Shown here: positions 14,651 to 23,000 of the stretch, in pieces | How positions within the stretch are numbered: the stretch's first letter is position 1 | Layout: every line of letters begins with the position of its first letter | The notes under the pieces: generated by a model | What the model saw: only the letters and a program-made list of their open reading frames with translations | Database searches by the model: none | Told to the model about the DNA's origin: nothing | Made by a program: the position numbers and the translations under genes | NCBI RefSeq assembly: GCF_938010505.1 | Contig: NZ_CALLVP010000071.1 | Location: 1-23,096 of the forward strand | DNA from: an uncultured Veillonella sp. | Lineage (GTDB): Bacteria; Bacillota; Negativicutes; Veillonellales; Veillonellaceae | Direction: 5' to 3' | DNA length: 23,096 nucleotides

Positions 14651-16329
14651 ACGTAACAATTGTGGGCGGTGGCTTAACAGGGCTAACAGCGGCTTATTAT
14701 TTAGGTCATGCAAAGCCAGAATGGACCATTACTCTTTACGAACAAGCACCACGATTTGGTGGGAAAATACAAACGCAACGAGTTGATGACTTCGTAGTGG
14801 AACTCGGTCCTGACTCCTATTTGGGTCGTAAAACAGAAATGACAGATCTCGTGCATGATCTTGGGCTAGGGGATACCCTTGTGTCAAATGAAACAGGCCA
14901 AGCCTTTGTGTATGATAAGGGCTCTATCCACCCAATTCCGGGCGGCTCCATCATGGGCATTCCTACGGAAATGATGCCTTTTGTAAAAGCAACGCTCATT
15001 TCCTGGCCTGGTAAATTGCGTGCTGGCTTAGATTATTTTAAGAAACCATACCAACTTGATGAAAATGGGGATGTATCCATTGGTCATTTCTTCGAATACC
15101 ACTTAGGACAAGAAATGATGGACAAACTCATCGAGCCTCTTTTAGCTGGCATCTATGGTGGCGATATTTATAAAATTAGCTTATTGTCGACATTCCCTCA
15201 TTTTATTCAAGTAGAACAAAAATATGGAAACATGGTAAAAGGTATGATGGCTGCTAAGATGAGTCACTCCAAAGCAGGTGTCTCTAAGGCCGCCAAAGGG
15301 GCTGTTACTGAAGGTGATGTGCCTCGATCTGGTAAAGGAACCATGACGGACCGTCAATTTGAAAGCCACGAAGCTAAGACTAATCAAGATAGTGTTGCTG
15401 GTAATAGTGTAAGCGGTTCTAGCCATGTGACAAAGACTAGTGCTAATCATCAGTCTGCTAAGGCGCAAGCGGATATGGAAAGTCGCAAGGGTACTGCTGC
15501 TCAATCGGGTATGTTCCGTCAATTGACAGGTGGCCTTGAAAGCGTGATTACCGCTATCGTTGAGGCCATGCCTAGTAATGTACATTTGCATACAGGTGCG
15601 CTAGTTTCTGATATTCGATATGTTGATGGCGTATATGCAATCGATGTAGTGAAGTCGTGTAACGATTCTTGTGGGTGTCAATCTATTGCTGATAACAGTC
15701 TGAACAAGAGTGATTCAGCTACAGAGGTGCTTCTTAATAAAGCTCCTATTATGGCAGATCATGTGATTATCAGTACGCCTCCGGCAACATATACGCAATG
15801 GTTCAAGGATGATGCGGGTTTTAATTTCTTGCGTTTCATGGAGCAATCTAGTTGTGCCATTGCTATTATGTCCTTTGATAAAAGCACCTTTGATGGTGAT
15901 TTAAAGGGATCAGGTCTTCTCATTACTCGTAACACGGATACACCTCTCACAGCGTGTACTATTTTAAATCAAAAATGGCCACAAACAACGCCTGATGATC
16001 AGGTGGTTTTGCGCGTCTTTATTGGTAAGCCTGGCAATGATGTGGTAGAACGACTCAGTGAAGAGGAACTTTCAGAATTAGCAGTCAAAGAAATTCAACA
16101 TATCATGGGTTTCTCTGTCAAACCAGAGTGGGTGCGCATCAATCGTCTCATTCACTGCATGCCTCAATATAATGTAGGCCATCGTGCAGGCATTAAAGCA
16201 GTCCGTGAACATGTGGCGGAACAGTATCCAAATTTACACCTTATCGGTACGCCATTTGATGGCATTGGTATTCCTGATGGTGTAAAACAAGCAAAAGAAC
16301 TCGTAGAAAAACTTGTGAATGACAAGTAG
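14647..16329 (+). CDS. hemY: Coproporphyrinogen/protoporphyrinogen oxidase (HemY/CgoX type) with low-complexity inserts
   Basis: An FAD-dependent oxidase of 560 residues; relatives have about 470. The N-terminal Rossmann motif is IVGGGLTGLTAAYYL (residues 5-19), with ELGPDSYL and LLAGIYGGD typical of HemY. The C-terminal FAD-binding end includes IGTPFDGIGIPDGVKQA. In this pathway it should oxidise coproporphyrinogen III to coproporphyrin III. Two inserts explain the length. About residues 203-285 are rich in Ser, Lys, Ala, Thr and Gln, before the conserved MFRQLTGGLESV. About residues 336-366 contain C338, C342 and C344. The start is GTG at 14647, overlapping the hemH stop (GTGA), with GAAAGGA upstream, so translation is coupled. 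It is the last gene of the hemE operon. Confidence 0.92.
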   Translation: MNVTIVGGGLTGLTAAYYLGHAKPEWTITLYEQAPRFGGKIQTQRVDDFVVELGPDSYLGRKTEMTDLVHDLGLGDTLVSNETGQAFVYDKGSIHPIPGGSIMGIPTEMMPFVKATLISWPGKLRAGLDYFKKPYQLDENGDVSIGHFFEYHLGQEMMDKLIEPLLAGIYGGDIYKISLLSTFPHFIQVEQKYGNMVKGMMAAKMSHSKAGVSKAAKGAVTEGDVPRSGKGTMTDRQFESHEAKTNQDSVAGNSVSGSSHVTKTSANHQSAKAQADMESRKGTAAQSGMFRQLTGGLESVITAIVEAMPSNVHLHTGALVSDIRYVDGVYAIDVVKSCNDSCGCQSIADNSLNKSDSATEVLLNKAPIMADHVIISTPPATYTQWFKDDAGFNFLRFMEQSSCAIAIMSFDKSTFDGDLKGSGLLITRNTDTPLTACTILNQKWPQTTPDDQVVLRVFIGKPGNDVVERLSEEELSELAVKEIQHIMGFSVKPEWVRINRLIHCMPQYNVGHRAGIKAVREHVAEQYPNLHLIGTPFDGIGIPDGVKQAKELVEKLVNDK

Positions 16330-16454
16330 GATAGTGACTTGCTTAAAAGAGTTAGTATAGTATTAAGAGGCATAGGATTATCTCAGCCTAAAAGCAGTAG
16401 TTTAGTCTTAACTAAAGAATATACTAATAAAAAATCTCAATAGAAACTAAATTG

Positions 16455-16493
16455 AAAAGACTCCATATGCTATAATAATTATTGGAGTCTTTT
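16455..16493 (+). terminator. Intrinsic terminator after hemY
   Basis: AAAAGACTCCA (16455-16465) pairs with TGGAGTCTTTT (16483-16493). It separates the hemE-hemH-hemY transcript from hemQ. Upstream, TTTAGT (16401-16406) and ACTAAA (16411-16416) form a small inverted repeat similar in content to the one before hemE. Confidence 0.85.
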
Positions 16494-16526
16494 GATTTCC
16501 GTAAATATAGATATACATTATTATTT

Positions 16527-16535
16527 TGATATAAT
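16527..16535 (+). promoter_or_regulatory. hemQ promoter, extended -10
   Basis: TGATATAAT: a perfect TATAAT (16530-16535) with the TGn extension and no clear -35. Transcription would start near 16542, leaving a very short leader before AGGAG (16546-16550). Confidence 0.65.
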
Positions 16536-16558
16536 CACCATAGATAGGAGTGATCATA

Positions 16559-17290
16559 ATGGGAAAAGCAATCCCTACAGTAGAAGGTTGGCATAGCCAA
16601 CATATGGTATTTGCCATGGATTTCAGCGCATGGAACTGCTTCACAGCTGATGAAAAAGCAGCTGCGCGTAACGAATTAAAAGCATTCTTAGCAGAACTTG
16701 AAGCTAAACATCAAGCTAAAGAAGGTAGCTATGCATTCTATGATTGTAATGGAGCAAAAGGGGATTTAATTCTATGGATTCTCGGTCCATCCCTTGAATA
16801 TTTGGCACAAGTAGAACGCAAGTTCCGTCGCCTCGCTATTGCAAGCGTATTGGTACAAACTTACTCTTATACATCTGTAACAGAAGTAAGCACCTATGTT
16901 AAGAACAAACTCGATACTGAGGAAGTTAACAAGAAACTATATCCTCATGTACCGCGCGATAAATACATCTGCTTCTACAACATGACTAAAAAACGTGAAG
17001 GTGCAGATAACTGGTTCATGCTACCACCGCAAGAGCGCGGTGCTTTGATGAAAGCTCACGGCGAACTTGGTAAAACATATTTAGATGTTCTATCTGAATT
17101 CACCACAGGTGGCTGTGGCCTAGACGATTGGGAATGGGGCATTACCATTTTCAGCAACGACGACATCCAATTCAAAAAAATCGTATACGATATGCGCTTC
17201 GAAGAAGCCAGTGCAAAATACGGCATCTTTAGCGACTTCTACGTTGGTACTATCATCGACGATGCACTACTAGAAGAAATCTTTGGATAA
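16559..17290 (+). CDS. hemQ: Coproheme decarboxylase (HemQ/ChdC, chlorite dismutase family)
   Basis: A 243-residue cytoplasmic enzyme that uses peroxide to decarboxylate two propionates of coproheme, giving heme b. The family pattern is clear: CFYNMTKKREG, NWFMLPPQER, LMKAHGELG, GLDDWEWGITIF and VYDMRFEEASAKYG. Y140 matches the catalytic tyrosine (Tyr145 in Geobacillus) and H167 the axial heme ligand (His172); the 27-residue spacing is identical. I use ATG 16559, 8 bases after AGGAG; a GTG at 16550 would overlap the ribosome binding site. It has its own promoter and terminators on both sides, so it can be regulated apart from hemE-hemH-hemY, and it completes the coproporphyrin route. Confidence 0.95.
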   Translation: MGKAIPTVEGWHSQHMVFAMDFSAWNCFTADEKAAARNELKAFLAELEAKHQAKEGSYAFYDCNGAKGDLILWILGPSLEYLAQVERKFRRLAIASVLVQTYSYTSVTEVSTYVKNKLDTEEVNKKLYPHVPRDKYICFYNMTKKREGADNWFMLPPQERGALMKAHGELGKTYLDVLSEFTTGGCGLDDWEWGITIFSNDDIQFKKIVYDMRFEEASAKYGIFSDFYVGTIIDDALLEEIFG

Positions 17291-17293
17291 TAA

Positions 17294-17322
17294 AAAAAGG
17301 GACTGCGTTGCAGTCCCTTTTT
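17294..17322 (+). terminator. Intrinsic terminator after hemQ
   Basis: AAAAAGGGACTGC (17294-17306) pairs with GCAGTCCCTTTTT (17310-17322) around a 3-base loop. Confidence 0.93.
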
Positions 17323-17353
17323 CTTCCCTTAAAATGAAGGCTATAATTTTGAA

Positions 17354-17588
17354 CAGAAAATTTTGTATACGCACTGTACTGCGTAAAATATAATTCACTA
17401 TATTCGATTATCTTATTCATGGCTATATTTTTATAAAAGAGAACCCCGCATCGATCCGACTTACGAGGTCAAGGCCCTAGGCCGCAGACCTGATAAGTAT
17501 GGAGGAGAGATGCGGGGTTTCTTTTATCACTTAGTTTAGAAAAGTGAATTATATTTTGTTGTACCGTCGAGTGAACGTAAATTTTCTG
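17354..17588. repeat. Nested inverted-repeat element, possible structured RNA or MITE-like unit
   Basis: Three concentric inverted repeats lie between the convergent hemQ and narK genes. The outer pair is CAGAAAATTT (17354-17363) with AAATTTTCTG (17579-17588). The middle pair is a perfect 15-mer, AAAATATAATTCACT (17385-17399) with AGTGAATTATATTTT (17543-17557). The inner pair is a 19-bp stem with one bulged G: 17433-17452 with 17509-17527, core AACCCCGCATC. Inside the inner stem, ACTTA/TAAGT, AGGTC/GACCT and GGCC/GGCC can stack towards a CTA loop, so 17433-17527 could fold as one long rod. It is much richer in GC than its surroundings. There is no gene in it, and I recognise no RNA family. 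The inner stem ends in TTTCTTTTAT and could also work as a terminator. Confidence 0.7.
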
Positions 17589-17611
17589 TTTCCAGAAAAT
17601 TATACGTTCAT
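17571..17611 (-). terminator. Hairpin at the 3' end of narK
   Basis: TGAACGTA (17572-17579) pairs with TACGTTCA (17603-17610), and AATTTTCTG (17580-17588) with CAGAAAATT (17593-17601), around a TTTC loop with a single bulged A. It overlaps the last codons and stop of narK. There is no T-run on the minus strand, so it may protect the mRNA end more than terminate. Confidence 0.5.
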
Positions 17612-18937
17612 GTTAGCGCTTTTACGCACATAGAACCAGTAGCACACTGCTACAGTTACGATGTTGAATGCAAGTAATACGGCAAAGGCTGGATGAATAT
17701 TGCCAAACATGGAATATACAAAGCCGAAAATCTTAGGTGTAATGAAGGCACCATATGCAGCTACCGCAGCCACGAAGCCTGTGATCAAAGAGGAGAGCAA
17801 TGGATTGCCAAATACGTGTGGAATCATACGAAATGTAGCACCTGTAGCGAAACCACAGCATACGAATGTCAATACGGACATTGCAAAGAAGAATGGGAAA
17901 TTGTGCATGTCTACGCCAACTGCAATTAATGCAGTGGAAACACATAAACCAAGAAGACTAGCAAAGGTAACTTTTGTACCGCTGTTGATCTTATCGGCTA
18001 ACCAACCACCTACAGGGCGAAGTGCACCTGCTACGAGTGGACCTACGAATGCGATAGAAGCAAATGGAATTTCAGGGAATTCTTTACCTACTAATAGGCC
18101 AAGTGCTGCTGCATAACCAGAGAAGGCACCGAAGGAACATGTATAGAGCAATGTAAGCGCCCACGTGTGCTTGTTACCAAAGATTTGTACGAGGTTTTTA
18201 GGATTTGGTTTTTCTAGAGGTAAGTTATCCATGAAACGAGTCATCAATGCAAGGATAACAACGAGTGGTACGACCCACATGAAAGCCGCATTGGCAAGAT
18301 ATACTGCATTACCTTTGATAATCGTTGGTGTTACACCAAATACGCTACCTAATGCAGCAGAACCCATAGCAAATGGAGCTAAGAAGTAGATTACGGAAAT
18401 ACCAAGGTTACCAACACCGCCGTTGATGCCAAGTGCAGTCCCTTTTTCGGATTTAGGGAAGAAGTTGCCAATGTACGCCATGGAGGACGAGAAGTTGGCA
18501 CCCGCTAAACCGATGAGGGCCGTTAAAATCATAAATGTCGTATATGAAGTGGTTGTATCTTGTACCGCAAAGCCGAGCCATACAACAGGAACTAATAAAA
18601 TGATTGTGGAAATAAATGTCCAGTTTTTTCCGCCTAACAGTGCAGGCATGTATGTGTACACAAATCGCAATGTGGCACCCACAAGACCTGGTAAGGCAGC
18701 AAGTGTGAATAACTGATCCGTAGTAAAATTAAAACCTGCGGCATTTAGCTGTGCTGCAATGGTAGCCCATAAATACCATACGCAGAAAGAAAGTGTTAAG
18801 GCGATGGTGGACACTACCAAGTTTTGTTTAGCAATTTTTTTACCAAACTTTTCCCAAAATTCCGGATTTTCTGGTTGCCAATTAGCAACGATTTCGCTAC
18901 GGCTTGCCCCTACTTGAGGCATCTTTAGTTCACTCAT
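17600..18937 (-). CDS. narK: Nitrate/nitrite transporter (NarK, MFS)
   Basis: A 445-residue major-facilitator protein of the nitrate/nitrite porter family in the cytoplasmic membrane. About 12 hydrophobic segments follow a soluble N-terminus of ~38 residues. The two glycine-rich nitrate-porter motifs are visible: GLAGANFSSSMAYIGNFFP with GTALGINGGVGNLG, and GFATGATFRMIPHVFG. LRFVYTYMPALLGGK probably holds the substrate-binding arginine. It imports nitrate, or exchanges it with nitrite, for the NarG enzyme. AAGGAGA on the minus strand sets the start. It is divergent from the Crp/Fnr gene and narG, which suggests shared control from the 18938-19295 region. Confidence 0.93.
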   Translation of the reverse strand: MSELKMPQVGASRSEIVANWQPENPEFWEKFGKKIAKQNLVVSTIALTLSFCVWYLWATIAAQLNAAGFNFTTDQLFTLAALPGLVGATLRFVYTYMPALLGGKNWTFISTIILLVPVVWLGFAVQDTTTSYTTFMILTALIGLAGANFSSSMAYIGNFFPKSEKGTALGINGGVGNLGISVIYFLAPFAMGSAALGSVFGVTPTIIKGNAVYLANAAFMWVVPLVVILALMTRFMDNLPLEKPNPKNLVQIFGNKHTWALTLLYTCSFGAFSGYAAALGLLVGKEFPEIPFASIAFVGPLVAGALRPVGGWLADKINSGTKVTFASLLGLCVSTALIAVGVDMHNFPFFFAMSVLTFVCCGFATGATFRMIPHVFGNPLLSSLITGFVAAVAAYGAFITPKIFGFVYSMFGNIHPAFAVLLAFNIVTVAVCYWFYVRKSANMNV

Positions 18938-19295
18938 TTTGAACTTCTCCTTACTGAAAAACTATACTTGTAATAAGACATAATAGATACAATTTAGGCC
19001 CCCATATATATAAATATTACAATTTATAACTCTAATTTTATAGAAAATACTCAAATTATTTATGGAACTGCGTTATAATTGTCATATCAATGAAATTTTC
19101 AATGTCTTATATCACAAACATATTATATAGTGTAAAAATTTTTGTGAATGTGATGTAAAACACACATATTCTGAAATTTATAAGTTATAATAATCTTATA
19201 TATACGAAAAAGTATATAATACATGTACTTTTACTGTAAATGGATTAGTATAACTAATGGATTTTATTTTAAAAGTACTGTGGAGCGGTGATGGT
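18938..19295. promoter_or_regulatory. Control region between narK and the Crp/Fnr gene
   Basis: About 350 AT-rich bases without a gene. The most site-like sequence is TGTGA-TGTAAA-ACACA (19149-19164), a near match to the TGTGA-N6-TCACA Crp-type palindrome. A TATAAT at 19215-19220 with no good -35 would put that site about 70 bases before the start, a class I activator position. Other fragments (ATCACAAA near 19111, TTTGTGAA near 19142) may be further half-sites for narK. No clear FNR box was found. Confidence 0.45.
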
Positions 19296-19982
19296 ATGGA
19301 TCAAAAATTAATTAACCAATTGCTTGCTTTGCCGGGTGAGGAATTACATCTTAAAAAAGGTGATTTTCTCTTCCATGAGGGGGACAAGGCAGAATACTTT
19401 TACGTAGTAGTAAAAGGTAGAATGAGCATTAAGAAGTTTGAAGCTAGCGGACACATTTTTGCGTTGCGCCTAGTGGGACCGAATAATGTTATAGGTGAAG
19501 TTCCGTTATATGAGGAGAACACAAAAACATATGTGTTTAACGCTATTGCTCGGGAGGACTGCTCTGTTTATTGTATTCGCTATGATTTGTTAGAATCAGC
19601 CATTGCAAAAGACCATTCGTTGGCCATTGCGATGATGAAAATCTACACTCTACATATGCGACGTCAACAGGCAAAATACCGAGACTTGCTACTATACGGC
19701 AAGAAGGGAGCATTTTATTCTACCTTGTTGCGCTTAGCCAATAGTTATGGTGTAAAGCGCGAGGATGGTATCTTTATTGATATCGCCCTAACAAATCAAG
19801 AGCTAGCTGAATTTGCTGCCACATCAAGAGAAAGTTTGAATCGCATGCTAAGTGAGTTGCGTAAGTTGGGCTATGTAGCCTATGATAAACACCATCTAGT
19901 CATCTGTGATTTTGATGCTTTAATCGGGTTGCTTGAGTTAGAGGTTGATACGATTGACCCTAATATTAGTAATATCGAATAA
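19296..19982 (+). CDS. Crp/Fnr-family transcriptional regulator
   Basis: A 228-residue regulator. The N-terminal cyclic-nucleotide-binding-type beta barrel (about 15-115) contains KGDFLFHEGDKAEYFYVVVKG. It is followed by a dimer helix and a C-terminal winged helix (about 165-205, LTNQELAEFAATSRESLNRML). It has no N-terminal cysteine set, so it is not an oxygen-sensing FNR, and the cAMP-binding Arg-Ser pair of Crp is not evident, so the signal is unknown. The recognition helix has R178-E179 and R183, as in Crp, predicting TGTGA half-sites. I prefer ATG 19296 (GGAG at 19282-19285); ATG 19257 would add 13 residues and has no ribosome binding site. Its position between narK and narG suggests that it controls nitrate respiration. 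Confidence 0.85.
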   Translation: MDQKLINQLLALPGEELHLKKGDFLFHEGDKAEYFYVVVKGRMSIKKFEASGHIFALRLVGPNNVIGEVPLYEENTKTYVFNAIAREDCSVYCIRYDLLESAIAKDHSLAIAMMKIYTLHMRRQQAKYRDLLLYGKKGAFYSTLLRLANSYGVKREDGIFIDIALTNQELAEFAATSRESLNRMLSELRKLGYVAYDKHHLVICDFDALIGLLELEVDTIDPNISNIE

Positions 19983-19991
19983 GAGGATATT
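19971..19991 (+). repeat. Small hairpin just before the narG-leader terminator
   Basis: AATATC (19971-19976) pairs with GATATT (19986-19991) around a 9-base loop spanning the stop codon of the regulator gene. It directly precedes the terminator and could be part of a regulatory leader. It is only 6 bp, so chance is possible. Confidence 0.3.
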
Positions 19992-19993
19992 CT

Positions 19994-20031
19994 CCCTTGT
20001 GTTAGCTGAGCTAGCACAAGGGATTTTTTTT
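19994..20031 (+). terminator. Intrinsic terminator in front of narG
   Basis: CCCTTGTG (19994-20001) pairs with CACAAGGG (20015-20022). The stem continues inward through TAGC/GCTA-type pairing, and is followed by A and eight T. It lies 12 bases after the regulator stop and only 22 bases before the narG start. Confidence 0.9.
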
Positions 20032-20053
20032 GTAGTTTTAAGGAGGACATGGG

Positions 20054-23000
20054 ATGAGTTTGTTGTCTCAAAAATTTAAGTTTCTTCGCAAGAAGAACGT
20101 ATCTCCAAGCGGCCATCAAATAACTGAAGATGGCGGTCGCGAGTGGGAAAATTTTTATCGTGACCGTTGGTCTTACGATAAAGTTGTCCGCACAACGCAT
20201 GGCGTAAACTGTACTGGTTCTTGTAGCTGGAATATCTACGTTAAGAATGGTGTTGTAGCGTGGGAAAATCAGGCTACTGATTACCCTGAAACACCAGATG
20301 ATATGCCGGATTACGAACCACGTGGGTGCCCTCGTGGTGCAACATTCTCTTGGTATCTCTATAGCCCATTGCGCGTAAAATATCCATATGTGCGCGGCGA
20401 ATTGGCTGAGCTTTGGAGAGAAGCGAAAAAGAATGCTAAGAACCCAATCGAAGCTTGGAAATCTATCGTAGAGGATCCTGAAAAAGCAAAAAAATACAAA
20501 TCTGCCCGTGGTATGGGTGGCTTTGTGCGCTCCACATGGGATGAAGCGACAGAAATTACAGCAGCATCCTTATTATATACAGCAAAAACATACGGCCCTG
20601 ACCGCAATGCAGGTTTCTCTGTAATTCCAGCGATGTCCATGTTGTCCTATGCATCAGGTGCTCGTTTCCTTAACTTAATGGGTGGCTCACCATTGTCTTT
20701 CTATGACTGGTATGCGGATTTGCCACCTTCTAGCCCTCAAGTTTGGGGTGAACAAACAGATACTCCTGAATCTGGTGACTGGTACAATGCTGGTTACATC
20801 ATGACTTGGGGTTCTAACGTACCGTTGACTCGTACGCCAGATGCTCATTTCTTAACAGAGGTACGCTACAAAGGTACTAAAGTTGTATCCGTATCCCCTG
20901 ACTATGCGGAATCTACAACTTCTTCCGATGCTTGGCTCAATGTAAAAGCCGGTACTGATGCGGCTCTTGCTATGGCAATGGGCCACGTAATCTTAAAAGA
21001 ATACTACATCGACAAGGAAACTCCATACTTCAAAGAGTATGCTAAAGAGTTTACAGATATGCCATTCCTTGTACGCGTTGAAGATATCAATGGTACTGTA
21101 CAACCAGGCCGTTTCTTGAATGCTAAGGATTTAGGTCGCCAAGAGGAAGGCTCTGACTTCCAAATGGTATTGATCGATGATACAACTAATGAAATCGTTG
21201 TTCCTAATGGTACAATGGGAGATCGTCACACAAACCCTGAAAAATGGAACTTACGCCTTGAAAACCGCGATACAGGAGCTAAAATCGACCCTCGCCTATC
21301 CGTGTTTGATCAACGCGAAGAAGTGACTGTTGTTAAGTTGCCATACTTTGGTGATGAAGAACACGAAGGCGTTATTGAACGTGCTATTCCTACCATTACG
21401 GTACAAACTGCAGATGGTCCTGTAAAAGTAACTACCGTATATGACCTCATTCTTGCTAACTATGGTATCGACCGTGGTATCGGCGGTGAAGTGGCTAAAG
21501 CTTACACTGATGACACTCCATACACACCTACATGGCAAGAAAAAATTACTGGCGTAAAAGCAGAAATCGCTATTGCTACAGCTCGTGAGTTTGCAGACAA
21601 TGCAGAAAAAACTAAAGGTCGCTCCATGATTATCATGGGTGGCGGTATCAACCACTGGTATCATGCGGATATTATTTACCGTACAATCTTGAACCTTATC
21701 ATGTTCTGTGGTACAGAAGGTGTTAACGGTGGTGGTTGGGCTCACTACGTAGGTCAAGAAAAACTTCGTCCTATTGAAGGTTGGGGCGGTATCATGACTG
21801 CTAACGACTGGAGTAAAGCTCCTCGTTTGCAAAATAGTACATCTTGGTTCTATTTTGCTACAGAACAATATCGTTCTGATTGCATCGACTTGGCAGACCG
21901 CGTATCTAAATTAGCTAAGCCTCGTTATCGTCACCCTGGTGATTATAACGTATTAGCGGCTCGTTTAGGTTGGTTACCATCGTATCCTACATTCAATAAA
22001 GGCAGCCAAGAATTGATTAACGATGCTCGTGCAGCTGGTGCTGGTACAGAAGCAGAAATTAACCAATATGTGGCGCAAGCTTTGAAAAATAAAGAATTAC
22101 AATTCTGTGTAGAAGATCCAGCAGCTAAAGAAAATCACCCACGCAACTTGTTTGTATGGCGTGCAAACCTTATCGGTTCTTCTTCTAAGGGCCACGAATA
22201 CTTCTTGAAGCATTTATTAGGCACTAAAAATGCAGTATTAGAAGATGATGACGCAGCTACACGTCCAGAAGAAATCAAATGGCGTGAAGCTGATGGGGCA
22301 GGTAAACTCGACCTTCTCATCGACATCGATTTCCGCATGGCATCTACAGGCTTGTACTCTGATATCGTATTCCCTGCAGCTACATGGTATGAAAAAGAAG
22401 ACTTGTCTTCTACTGATATGCATCCATATGTACATGTATTCCAAGCAGCTGTTGATTGCGCATGGGAAACTAAATCTGACTGGGATACATTCCGTACCCT
22501 TGCAGAAACAGTTTCTCGCGTAGCAAAAGAGTCTGGCTTCACAGAATACGAAGATATCGTAGCATTGCCTCTTGGTCATGATAGCCCAGGTGAAGTGGCT
22601 CAACCAGAAGGTAAGGTTCTCGACTGGAGCAAAGGCGAATGTGAACCAATTCCTGGTAAAACAATGCCTAACCTTGTTCATGTAAAACGCGACTATAGCC
22701 AAATCTTTGAAAAATACATTGCTTTGGGACCTAACATCGAAAACAAAATGGGTGCCCATGGCTTGGCTTGGGATGTATCTGATGAATATCAAACATTGTA
22801 TGCACAAAATGGTACAATTGATAACCCAGACTTTATTTCTCATGGTCGTCCAAGCATTTACGAATGTAAAGAAGCTTGTAATGCTGTATTAACATTATCT
22901 TCTTGTACAAATGGTAAATTGGCTGTTCGCTCTTGGAAAGCGATGGAAGAAAAAACAGGTCTTTCTGGTCTTGAAAAGAACGCAAAAGGTCGCGAACAAG

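Noticed and set aside
15181..15591. Minus-strand 136-codon frame within hemY
   Set aside because: It is antisense to the hemY insert, with no ribosome binding site and no recognisable domain.
17437..17525. The GC-rich rod as a signal recognition particle RNA or a molybdenum cofactor riboswitch
   Set aside because: I could not find the GGAA-type loop or conserved internal loop of SRP RNA, nor the conserved parts of the Moco motif as I remember them, and no gene starts downstream on either strand for a riboswitch to control.
21296..21868. Minus-strand frames of 90-200 codons within narG
   Set aside because: They lie opposite a strongly conserved NarG reading frame and have shadow-type composition (Cys/Phe/Thr-rich).
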